Shown piece after piece: positions 43,659 to 50,962 of a DNA stretch of 64,000 nt. The DNA is from Actinoplanes regularis. GTDB taxonomy: Bacteria; Actinomycetota; Actinomycetes; Mycobacteriales; Micromonosporaceae. Position 1 is the stretch's first letter. Each line of letters begins with the position of its first letter. Below the pieces are notes generated by a model. It did no database searches, was not told the origin of the DNA, and was given only the letters and a program-made list of their open reading frames with translations. The stretch covers positions 62,001 through 126,000 of the forward strand of contig NZ_FZNR01000020.1 of NCBI RefSeq assembly GCF_900188005.1. Direction: 5' to 3'. The position numbers and the translations under genes were made by a program.

Positions 43659-44459
43659 GTGAAGGAAGATCCGAATCGGCCGATGGCCGCGATTCGCCAG
43701 TTCGCCACCGGTGCCGGTCTGCTCGGCCGTGGCCTGGGCCTGGTCCTGCGCAGTCCCCGGCTGCTCGGGCTGGGCCTGCTCCCCGCGCTCCTCTCCGGGG
43801 TGCTCTACACGATCGCGCTGGTCGTCCTGATCCGTTTCCTGCCGGCCCTCTCCGAGTTGGCCACCTGGTTCGCCGACGACTGGTCGAATTTCTGGCGCGA
43901 CCTCATCGAGGTGCTGGCCGGCGCCGGGCTGCTCGGGCTGGCCCTCCTGCTCGGCATCCTCACCTACACCGCGGTCACCCTGCTGATCGGCGACCCCTTC
44001 TACGAGAAGATCTCCGAGCTGGTCGAGGACCGGTTCGGTGGTGTCGCGAACGGGGTCGAGGTCAGATTCTGGAGTGCGCTGCGCCGCAGCCTGGCCGACT
44101 CGCTGCGGCTGATCGGCCTCTCCATCCTGGTCGGCATCCCGCTCTTCCTGCTCGGCCTCATCCCGGTGGTCGGCCAGACGGTGATCCCGGTGCTGGCCGC
44201 CGCGGTCGGCGGCTGGCTGCTCGCCCTGGAGCTGACCGGCGTGCCGTTCCAGCGTCGCGGCCAGCGACTGCGCCACCGCCGCGTGGTGCTCGCCGGGAAC
44301 GTGCCGCTCACCCTCGGCTTCGGCGCCGCGGTGTTCTGCGCCTTCCTGATCCCGCTCGGCGCGATCTTCCTGATGCCCGCCGCCATCGCCGGCGCGACCC
44401 TGCTGTCCCGTCGCGTCCTCGGCCAGCCCATCGACATCACCACCGTCGGCTCCCTGTGA
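43659..44459 (+). CDS. EI24 domain membrane protein (CysZ-like)
   Basis: Product of 266 residues with about six membrane helices. Recognisable EI24/CysZ segments are FATGAGLLGRGLGLVLRSPRLL, LLIGDPFYEKISELVEDRF and GQTVIPVLAAAVGGWLLALE. CysZ imports sulfate in proteobacteria; the actinobacterial members are uncharacterised. GTG 43659 is chosen because TAAGCT lies 8 nt upstream. Confidence 0.85.
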   Translation: MKEDPNRPMAAIRQFATGAGLLGRGLGLVLRSPRLLGLGLLPALLSGVLYTIALVVLIRFLPALSELATWFADDWSNFWRDLIEVLAGAGLLGLALLLGILTYTAVTLLIGDPFYEKISELVEDRFGGVANGVEVRFWSALRRSLADSLRLIGLSILVGIPLFLLGLIPVVGQTVIPVLAAAVGGWLLALELTGVPFQRRGQRLRHRRVVLAGNVPLTLGFGAAVFCAFLIPLGAIFLMPAAIAGATLLSRRVLGQPIDITTVGSL

Positions 44460-44462
44460 CCC

Positions 44463-44484
44463 CCGACCGGCTCCGGCCGGTCGG
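44463..44484. terminator. Bidirectional terminator
   Basis: 9-bp perfect stem CCGACCGGC/GCCGGTCGG with a TCCG loop between the convergent EI24 and LacI-family genes. No T-run on either side, so efficiency is uncertain. Confidence 0.65.
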
Positions 44485-44493
44485 CGGGCCGGG

Positions 44494-45507
44494 TCAGGCG
44501 GAGTCGCGGATGATCAGCTCGGTGGGGAGGACCACCGACTCGGGCACCTCGGCTCCGCCGCCGATCATGAGCAGCATCTGACGGGCCAGCGTCTGCCCGA
44601 TCTCGCCGATCGGCTGCCGGACGGTGGTCAGCGGCGGATCGCTGTACCGGCTGATGTCGAAGTCGTCGAAACCGATCACCGCGACGTCGGACGGTACCCG
44701 CCGGCCGCTCTCCCGCAGCGCCGTCAGCGCCCCGTGCGCCATCAGGTCGGACGCCACGAAGACCGCGTCCAGCGAGGGGTCCCGGGCGAGCAGCGCCCGC
44801 ATCCCGTCGATCCCCGATTCCCGGGTGAAGTCACCGGTCACCACCGTCTCGGGCAGCCCGGCCGCGCGGAGCGTCGCCCGGTACCCCGCGAGCCGTTCGA
44901 TCCCGGCGACCATGTCCTGCGGCCCGGCGATGGTGGCGATCCGCCGCCGGCCGCCGGCGATCAGGTGCTCGACCGCGGCGGCCACCCCGCCGGCGTGGTC
45001 GACGTCCACGTACGGCACCGGAGGCTCGGCGTTCATCGGGCGGCCGCTGCAGATGACCGGGATGCCGCGCCGGGCGAGCGCTCCGGGCAGCGGGTCGGCA
45101 CCGTGGATCGAGGCGAACATGACGCCGTCGACGTGGCCGGCGACCGCATACCGTTCGACCCGGTGATGGCCGGCCTCGGAGCCGGTCATCATCAGCACCA
45201 GCTGCTTGTCGGCGGTCTCCAGCTCCATGCCGACGCCGCGGATGATCGCCGGGAAGAACAGGTCGTCGGAGAAGACCCGGTTCGCCGTCTCCGGCAGGAT
45301 CAGGGCGATCGAGTCGGTCCGCTGGGTGACCAGGCTGCGGGCGGCCTGGTTCGGCACATACCCCAGCTCTTCCACCGCGTGGTTGACCGCCTCACGGATG
45401 GCGGCGGCGACCGAGGTCGAGCCGTTGACGACGCGGGAGACTGTCGCGCGGGAAACCCCGGCGCGCCGGGCCACCGCTTCGAGGGTGGGCCGCTCCCGCG
45501 TCGTCAC
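44494..45507 (-). CDS. LacI-family transcriptional regulator
   Basis: Product of 337 residues. LacI HTH at residues ~8-55 (TLEAVARRAGVSRATVSRVVNG, VNHAVEELGYVPNQAARSL); a periplasmic-binding-protein-like sensor domain follows. AGGAG is 6 nt before GTG 45507. It lies 20 bp downstream of the GH1 beta-glucosidase on the same strand, so it probably senses a beta-glucoside or cello-oligosaccharide and represses that gene. Confidence 0.93.
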   Translation of the reverse strand: MTTRERPTLEAVARRAGVSRATVSRVVNGSTSVAAAIREAVNHAVEELGYVPNQAARSLVTQRTDSIALILPETANRVFSDDLFFPAIIRGVGMELETADKQLVLMMTGSEAGHHRVERYAVAGHVDGVMFASIHGADPLPGALARRGIPVICSGRPMNAEPPVPYVDVDHAGGVAAAVEHLIAGGRRRIATIAGPQDMVAGIERLAGYRATLRAAGLPETVVTGDFTRESGIDGMRALLARDPSLDAVFVASDLMAHGALTALRESGRRVPSDVAVIGFDDFDISRYSDPPLTTVRQPIGEIGQTLARQMLLMIGGGAEVPESVVLPTELIIRDSA

Positions 45508-45527
45508 AAACAGCTCCTAAATATGGG

Positions 45528-46931
45528 TCACTCCAGGCCGTTGCGCCGGATCACCTCGCGGTACCACTTCGCGCTGTCCTTGAGCACACGCTGTTGCGTC
45601 GTGTAGTCGACGTGCACGATACCGAAGCGCTTCGCGTATCCCTCGGCCCATTCGAAGTTGTCCATCAGCGACCAGAGGAAGTATCCCCGCAGATCCACTC
45701 CGGCGGCCAGAGCGTCGTGACAGGCGCGCAGGTGACCGTCCACATAATCGATTCGGCGCTGGTCGGGAACGGTGCCGTCGGCGGACGGGCCTTCCGGGAA
45801 CGCGGCGCCGTTCTCGGTGATCATCAGGGGGGTGCCCGGGTAGTCCCGGTGGATCCGGGTGAGCAGCCGGGTCAGACTGGCCGGCTCGATCGGCCAGTTC
45901 ATGTCGGTGACCGGGCCGGCCGGCGGGCGGAACGCGATGCCCTCGCTGCCCGGGTAGTCCAGGGCGCCGGGAGCGCCGGGCTTCGCGGAGACGTACGACG
46001 GGTTGTAGAAGTTGATGCCGAGCACGTCGATCGGCTGGTTGATGATCTTCAGATCGCCGTCCTGGAGGTACGACAGATCGGTGAGCCGGCCGATGTGCTC
46101 CAGAACGTCCGCCGGGTACTCCCCGCGCAGCAGCGGGTCCAGGAAGATCCGGTTGGCCAGCCCGTCGATCAGCCGGGCCGCGTCCCGGTCGGCCGGGCTC
46201 TCCGGGTCGACCGGGTAGACCTCGCACGGGTTGAGCGTGATGCTGATCCGCTGGGCTCCGGCGGCCCGCAGCGCCTGGGCGGCGAGGCCGTGGCCGAGGT
46301 TCAGGTGGTGCACGGCGGCCAGAGCCTTCGCCGGGTCCTTGACGCCCGGGGCGTGGATGCCGGAGCCGTAACCGAGGTAGGCCGAGCACCACGGCTCGTT
46401 CAGCGTGGTCCAGGTGGCCACCCGGTCGCCGAGCTTGCGGTACACCACCTCGGCGTAGTCGCCGAACGCCTCGGCGGTCTCGCGGTTGGCCCAGCCGCCC
46501 TTGTCCTCCAGCGTCTGCGGGAGGTCCCAGTGGTAGAGGGTGACGACCGGATCGATGCCCTTGCCGAGCAGCTCGTCGGTGAGCCGGTCGTAGAAGTCGA
46601 GGCCCTTGGGGTTGACCGGGCCGGTGCCGTCCGGGCGGACCCGAGGCCAGGCGATGGAGAACCGGTACGAGGCCAGGCCGAGGCCGGCCATCAGCGCCAC
46701 GTCGTCGCGGTACCGGTGGTAGTGGTCGCAGGCGATGTCACCGGTGTGACCGGCGTACACCTTTCCGGGCGTACGGCTGAAGGTGTCCCAGATGGACGGG
46801 CCGCGACCGTCCTCCCGCGCCGCCCCCTCGATCTGGTACGAGGCCGTGGCCGCGCCCCAGACGAAGCCGTCGGGGAAGGTGATCCCCGCACGCGCCGGCT
46901 GCGCCGACGTGGACGTGACGGTTGCCGTCAT
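45528..46931 (-). CDS. Beta-glucosidase, glycoside hydrolase family 1
   Basis: Product of 467 residues, typical GH1 length. N-terminal FPDGFVWGAATASYQIEGAA, acid/base Glu in TLNEPWCSAYLG (residue ~175) and nucleophile Glu in MITENGAAF (residue ~365). It has no signal peptide, so it hydrolyses imported oligosaccharides in the cytosol. The LacI-family gene follows 20 bp downstream; no ABC importer is adjacent. Confidence 0.95.
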   Translation of the reverse strand: MTATVTSTSAQPARAGITFPDGFVWGAATASYQIEGAAREDGRGPSIWDTFSRTPGKVYAGHTGDIACDHYHRYRDDVALMAGLGLASYRFSIAWPRVRPDGTGPVNPKGLDFYDRLTDELLGKGIDPVVTLYHWDLPQTLEDKGGWANRETAEAFGDYAEVVYRKLGDRVATWTTLNEPWCSAYLGYGSGIHAPGVKDPAKALAAVHHLNLGHGLAAQALRAAGAQRISITLNPCEVYPVDPESPADRDAARLIDGLANRIFLDPLLRGEYPADVLEHIGRLTDLSYLQDGDLKIINQPIDVLGINFYNPSYVSAKPGAPGALDYPGSEGIAFRPPAGPVTDMNWPIEPASLTRLLTRIHRDYPGTPLMITENGAAFPEGPSADGTVPDQRRIDYVDGHLRACHDALAAGVDLRGYFLWSLMDNFEWAEGYAKRFGIVHVDYTTQQRVLKDSAKWYREVIRRNGLE

Positions 46932-46980
46932 GTCTTCACCACTTCCTGTTCCTGTTCCGCATGATCAGTCCGCTCAACTT

Positions 46981-46995
46981 AACCGGTTCATCTTA
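46981..46995 (-). promoter_or_regulatory. Probable LacI-family operator and -10 element of the GH1 gene
   Basis: AACCGGTT (46981-46988), a CG-centred palindrome typical of LacI-family operators, lies directly downstream of TAAGAT on the minus strand (46995-46990), about 50 nt before the beta-glucosidase ATG. A repressor bound here would block transcription initiation. The dyad is only 8 bp, so support is modest. Confidence 0.45.
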
Positions 46996-47089
46996 CGAGA
47001 CGGAACCGATACCGCGACGTCATCTGTATTCAGGCGGAGCGGGGCTCGCTTCGCTCGTGTCGATCGGCGGCGACCGGTGCGGGCCGGAC

Positions 47090-47851
47090 TCAGCCTGTCC
47101 GCAGGGCCTGGAACAGGCGGGGGTCACCGCTGAGGGCGAGCTGATCCGGGCGCTTGCGGCCCATCAGGGTCAGTTGGAGGTCGCTCGTCGTCCCGATCGC
47201 CTTGGCCCGGGCGTGGTGATCGTCGGTGTCGAGGATCGTCCCGATGTCCAGCAGCGCGATCCCCGCCCCGCGCAGCCGGACGAACCACTCCTGCTCGGCG
47301 TCGGTCCCCACCAGGTGCACCACGCCGTGCAGGTCGGTCGGCCCCCGCCGTCTGCCGGCCGGCAGCCAGGTGTCCAGGATCTCGGCCACCCCGTCGGTGG
47401 CCAGCTTGGTCTCGATCGGGGTGGGCCGCCCGGCCGCCGCCTCGGCGTCCCAGCGGTGCACCGAGATCTCGTGCGCGATCCGGCGATCCCAGAAGGCGGC
47501 TCGTTTCGGCTGCGGGGCCCAGTTCCACGCCGGGAAGTCCGGGTCGAGCGCCTCGAGCGTCTCGATCGTCCCGGTCAGCTCCCGCCGGAGCTGGTCGAGC
47601 GTCTCGTCCCACTCCGGCCGGGTGTCCGGCGCGACAAGTGGCTCGGGCCGGTCGGTCACGCCGCGCGCCACCTCGGCCCGGACCCAGCGCAGCAGGTCGG
47701 TGACGTGGTAGGCCAGGTCGGCGGTGGTCCAGTCGGGGCAGTACGGCACGGCCGCGTCCGGCCCGGTCTCGGCGACGGCGTCCCAGAGGGCGGGGCCGTC
47801 GGCGCGCAGTGCCGCCAGCCAGAAGTCCTTCGTCGCGTGCAGCCTGTTCAT
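47090..47851 (-). CDS. Maleylpyruvate isomerase-family, mycothiol-dependent protein
   Basis: Product of 253 residues. The N-terminal DinB-like MDMPI domain shows PYCPDWTTADLAYHVTDLLRW and IAHEISVHRWDAEAA, which supply the three metal-binding His/Glu of mycothiol-dependent isomerases and S-transferases. A C-terminal MDMPI_C domain follows. The substrate is unknown. ATG 47851; the upstream frame is not supported. Divergent from murB. Confidence 0.87.
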   Translation of the reverse strand: MNRLHATKDFWLAALRADGPALWDAVAETGPDAAVPYCPDWTTADLAYHVTDLLRWVRAEVARGVTDRPEPLVAPDTRPEWDETLDQLRRELTGTIETLEALDPDFPAWNWAPQPKRAAFWDRRIAHEISVHRWDAEAAAGRPTPIETKLATDGVAEILDTWLPAGRRRGPTDLHGVVHLVGTDAEQEWFVRLRGAGIALLDIGTILDTDDHHARAKAIGTTSDLQLTLMGRKRPDQLALSGDPRLFQALRTG

Positions 47852-47920
47852 CGCAGTCGTCTCCCGCTCGGCCGGACCGCCGGTGCAATCACTCCGTCTT
47901 ATGAGCTTAGGGTGAACGTC

Positions 47921-48997
47921 GTGCCCGACGCATTCGCCGATCACCCGACTGACACATTCCCGGCTACGGACCGAGGCCTGGCGGCATATACGACGCTACG
48001 CCTCGGTGGCCCCGCCGGCACGATGACCACTGCGGTCAAGACGGACGAAGCCGTCGCTACGGTTCGAAAAGCCACTTCCGAGGGACGTCCGATCCTGGTC
48101 CTGGCCGGTGGCAGCAACGTCGTGATCGGTGACGCCGGCTTCGCCGGCGAGGTGCTGCTGCTGCGCAACCGCGGCGTCGAGGTGGTCGCGGAGGACGCCG
48201 GCGAGGTGGTGGTCCGGGTCGCGGCCGGTGAGCCCTGGGACGATTTCGTGGCGTACGCCGTGCGCAACTCCTGGTCCGGCGTCGAGTGCCTCTCCGGCAT
48301 CCCGGGCTCGGCCGGCGCCACCCCGATCCAGAACGTGGGCGCCTACGGCCAGGAGGTCGCGCACACCGTCGAGGCGGTGCACGCCTACGACCGCCTCGCC
48401 GACGAGCAGCTGGTGATGACGCCGGAGGAGTGCCGTTTCGGCTACCGCGCGAGCGTGTTCAAGCACAACGACCGCTACCTGGTCACCGCGGTGGACTTCC
48501 GGCTGGCGCGGCAGGACCTGTCGGCCCCGATCCGGTACGCCGAGCTGGCCCGTCGGCTGGGCGTCGAGGCGGGTGACCGGGTGCCCCTGGAGCAGGCCCG
48601 CCAGACCGTGCTCAAGCTGCGCGCAGGCAAGGGCATGGTGCTCGACCCGGAGGACCGGGACACCTGGTCGGTGGGCTCCTTCTTCACCAACCCGGTGGTC
48701 TCCGCCGAGTTCTTCGCGGAGCTGACCGCGGCCAGGGGAGAGATCCCGAACTGGCCGGGCGTGGACGGCACGGTCAAGGTCCCGGCGGCCTGGCTGATCG
48801 AGCAGGCCGGCTTCTCCAAGGGCTTCGCCGGCACGGGTGTCGCCATCTCCACCAAGCACACGCTGGCGCTGACCAACCGTGGCGGCGGGGACACCGCGGC
48901 GTTGCTGGACCTGGCCCGGACCATCCGGGACGGGGTGCAGGAGCGATTCGGCATCGAACTGCACCCCGAGCCGGTGCTGGTGAACTGCGACCTGTGA
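47921..48997 (+). CDS. murB: UDP-N-acetylenolpyruvoylglucosamine reductase
   Basis: Product of 358 residues. MurB reduces UDP-GlcNAc-enolpyruvate to UDP-MurNAc with NADPH and FAD in peptidoglycan synthesis. FAD-binding: VLAGGSNVVIGD and SGIPGSAGATPIQNVGAYGQE. Proton-donor Ser is in SVGSFFTNP and the late conserved Glu in LHPEPVLV. TAGGGT lies 7 nt before GTG 47921; GTG 47912 is the alternative start. Confidence 0.95.
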   Translation: MPDAFADHPTDTFPATDRGLAAYTTLRLGGPAGTMTTAVKTDEAVATVRKATSEGRPILVLAGGSNVVIGDAGFAGEVLLLRNRGVEVVAEDAGEVVVRVAAGEPWDDFVAYAVRNSWSGVECLSGIPGSAGATPIQNVGAYGQEVAHTVEAVHAYDRLADEQLVMTPEECRFGYRASVFKHNDRYLVTAVDFRLARQDLSAPIRYAELARRLGVEAGDRVPLEQARQTVLKLRAGKGMVLDPEDRDTWSVGSFFTNPVVSAEFFAELTAARGEIPNWPGVDGTVKVPAAWLIEQAGFSKGFAGTGVAISTKHTLALTNRGGGDTAALLDLARTIRDGVQERFGIELHPEPVLVNCDL

Positions 48998-49020
48998 GGC
49001 CGGCCCGGTGAAGAACCGGT

Positions 49021-49677
49021 TCAGCGCCAGCCGAACACCTGGGTGTAGTACGGCGTCCCGTCGGAGGCGTAGGCGATGGCCGCGCCCATCGACTTCGTCC
49101 CGCAGTTGAGGATGTTCGCCCGGTGCCCGGGGCTGGCCATCCAGGCCTTCATCACCTCGGGCGCGGTCGAATAGCCCCAGGCGATGTTCTCGCCGGCGGG
49201 CGAGCGGTAGCCGGTCCGCTGGATCCGCATGGCGAAAGTCGAGCCGTCCCGCCAGACGTGGCTGAACAGTCGGGTCCGGGCCATGTAGGCGCTCTGTGTC
49301 GCGGCCGCCACGATCAGTTCGTGGTCCACCCCGAGACGCGGACAGCCGGCCTCCGCCCGCTCCCCGTTGGTCAGCCGGATGATCTGGTGCATCAGGGTGC
49401 GGGCCCGGGCCTTCTCCGGGTCGGGGGTGGCCGCGCCGGCCGGCACCGCGGCGATCCGCGGTGTGATCCGTGCGGCCGGTCTGGAGATCGCCGCCCGACC
49501 GGGTGACGTCGCCGGGGCGGGACGTGCGGCGATGGGCCGACCTGCTGGCCGCTCCGGCACCACCGGTCCCTGGGCGTGGACCGTGAGCGGCAGGGCGAGC
49601 AATGCGACGGGCAGGGCGACGATCAGTGCGGGCGCGGCCGCTAGCGCGGACGCACGGCGTTTCACCTTGTCGAACAC
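49021..49677 (-). CDS. Secreted CAP (SCP/PR1) domain protein
   Basis: Product of 218 residues from GTG 49677, which has GAGGGG 6 nt upstream. Signal peptide (KRRASALAAAPALIVALPVA), a Pro/Ala-rich linker, then a CAP domain with LFSHVWRDGSTF, AGENIAWGY, SPGHRANIL and YYTQVFG, holding the conserved His/Glu cavity. The frame is open to 49782, but that start would bury the signal peptide. Such bacterial CAP proteins are secreted; their biochemical role is unknown. Confidence 0.88.
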   Translation of the reverse strand: MFDKVKRRASALAAAPALIVALPVALLALPLTVHAQGPVVPERPAGRPIAARPAPATSPGRAAISRPAARITPRIAAVPAGAATPDPEKARARTLMHQIIRLTNGERAEAGCPRLGVDHELIVAAATQSAYMARTRLFSHVWRDGSTFAMRIQRTGYRSPAGENIAWGYSTAPEVMKAWMASPGHRANILNCGTKSMGAAIAYASDGTPYYTQVFGWR

Positions 49678-50093
49678 GGGTTTCCCCTCGGATGCGTGTG
49701 GACGCGATTCGTCCATCAGGCATATCGGACCCCGTAGTTCGTCTCCTGTCACATCTTTCACGGAATGGCTGAAACGCCGCATTCGTTATGAAATCCTGTT
49801 GGGATCAGCGAGCGGGCCGGGATTCGCCGGTTGCGCCCGCCGCCGGACGGGGTGGCCATGGGTTCTGTCTCCTGGACCGGCCCTTGGCCCGGCCCTCGGC
49901 CCGCTAAACTGTCACTGTCCGTATATAGGTGATGACATCACGCTATGGTGTCTTTGCGTCGTTGAATATCTCCCGCCCGCGGGTCGCGTGGGCGGTGCCA
50001 GCAAGACATCGAATCTCCGGCGTTTTCGCGCCCGAGGATCGATCGTGCCCGAAACTGGGCGCGAGCACGGGTTGGGGGCAGGGTGAACACACG
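49678..50093. other. Intergenic region upstream of the motility response regulator
   Basis: 416 bp with no supported gene. It contains a perfect 13-bp dyad GTGATG-A-CATCAC (49929-49941), preceded by GTATATAG and followed by TATGGT (49944-49949), a possible -10 element. The dyad may be an operator for the response-regulator gene. GGTGAAC precedes the ATG at 50094. Confidence 0.4.
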
Positions 50094-50792
50094 ATGAGTC
50101 GCCTACTCGTGGTCGAGGACGACCCGGACATCGCACTCGCCCTTCGGCTGCTGTTCAGCCGGGCCGGGTACGAGGTGGCCCACGCCGCGGACGGCCGTTC
50201 CGGTCTCAAGGAGGCGTACGCCGAGCACCCCGATCTCGTGGTGCTCGACGTGGGTCTGCCGGAGATGGACGGTTGGCAGGTGCTGGAGCGGCTGCGGGAC
50301 GTCTCGGACGTGCCGGTGCTGGTGCTCACCGCGCACGGTCAGGAGGCCGAGAAGGTCCGCGGCCTGCGTGGCGGTGCCGACGACTACCTGACCAAGCCGT
50401 TCGCCAACAACGAATTGCTGGCGCGGGTCGAGGCGCTGCTGCGTCGCGCGTCCAGCGGCCAGAACAACTGGGCCAGCCAGATCTACGACGACGGTCTGGT
50501 CCACCTGGACCCGACCAAGCGCCGGGTCTACGTCAAGGGCGACGAGAAGCGGCTCACTCCGACCGAATTCCGCCTGCTCAACGCGCTGGTCCGGCACGCC
50601 GGCGCGGTGCTTTCGCCGAACCAGCTGCTGACCCAGGCCTGGGACGACCCCACCGGCATCGGCCAGGAGCGGGTCAAGTTCGCGGTGCTGCGGTTGCGAC
50701 GCAAGCTCGGCTGGTCCGATCCGGATGAATCGCCGATCGAGTCGGTTCGAGGATTCGGGTACCGCTACCGCCGTCCCGGCGGAGAAGCCTGA
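50094..50792 (+). CDS. OmpR/PhoB-family response regulator
   Basis: Product of 232 residues. The receiver keeps the acidic pair (VVEDDPDI), phospho-Asp (LVVLDVGLPEMDG), Thr (VLTAHG) and Lys (TKPF). The DNA-binding domain is RLTPTEFRLLNALVRHAGAVL to RGFGYRYRRP. No histidine kinase is adjacent; the nearest is CheA, 170 bp downstream. It may control motility genes or answer to an unlinked kinase. Confidence 0.9.
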   Translation: MSRLLVVEDDPDIALALRLLFSRAGYEVAHAADGRSGLKEAYAEHPDLVVLDVGLPEMDGWQVLERLRDVSDVPVLVLTAHGQEAEKVRGLRGGADDYLTKPFANNELLARVEALLRRASSGQNNWASQIYDDGLVHLDPTKRRVYVKGDEKRLTPTEFRLLNALVRHAGAVLSPNQLLTQAWDDPTGIGQERVKFAVLRLRRKLGWSDPDESPIESVRGFGYRYRRPGGEA

Positions 50793-50797
50793 CAACT

Positions 50798-50880
50798 GAA
50801 CTTTTTTCAGCGTGGGGCGGCTGTCGATCGCCGGAAACGACCCTGCGCACCCGGGGTCGATGCCAGGTTGAAAAAGGTTC
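50798..50880. repeat. Inverted repeat flanking the gap before cheA
   Basis: GAACTTTTTTCA (50798-50809) and TGAAAAAGGTTC (50869-50880) are inverted 12-mers with one mismatch, 59 bp apart, in the gap between the response regulator and cheA. They may form a terminator/antiterminator arm or paired regulator sites. The left arm begins 6 nt after the response-regulator stop. Confidence 0.6.
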
Positions 50881-50962
50881 ATACGGCGTGCCGAGCGAGT
50901 CCCCTCAGTTGGCGCGCGCAGGGGTCGATGAGGGCTGTGAAGCCGAGCAGGAGGTGGGTGTC

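Noticed and set aside
46922..47920. Upstream extension of the murB frame
   Set aside because: It is antisense to the mycothiol-dependent isomerase-family gene, and MurB homology starts near GTG 47921.
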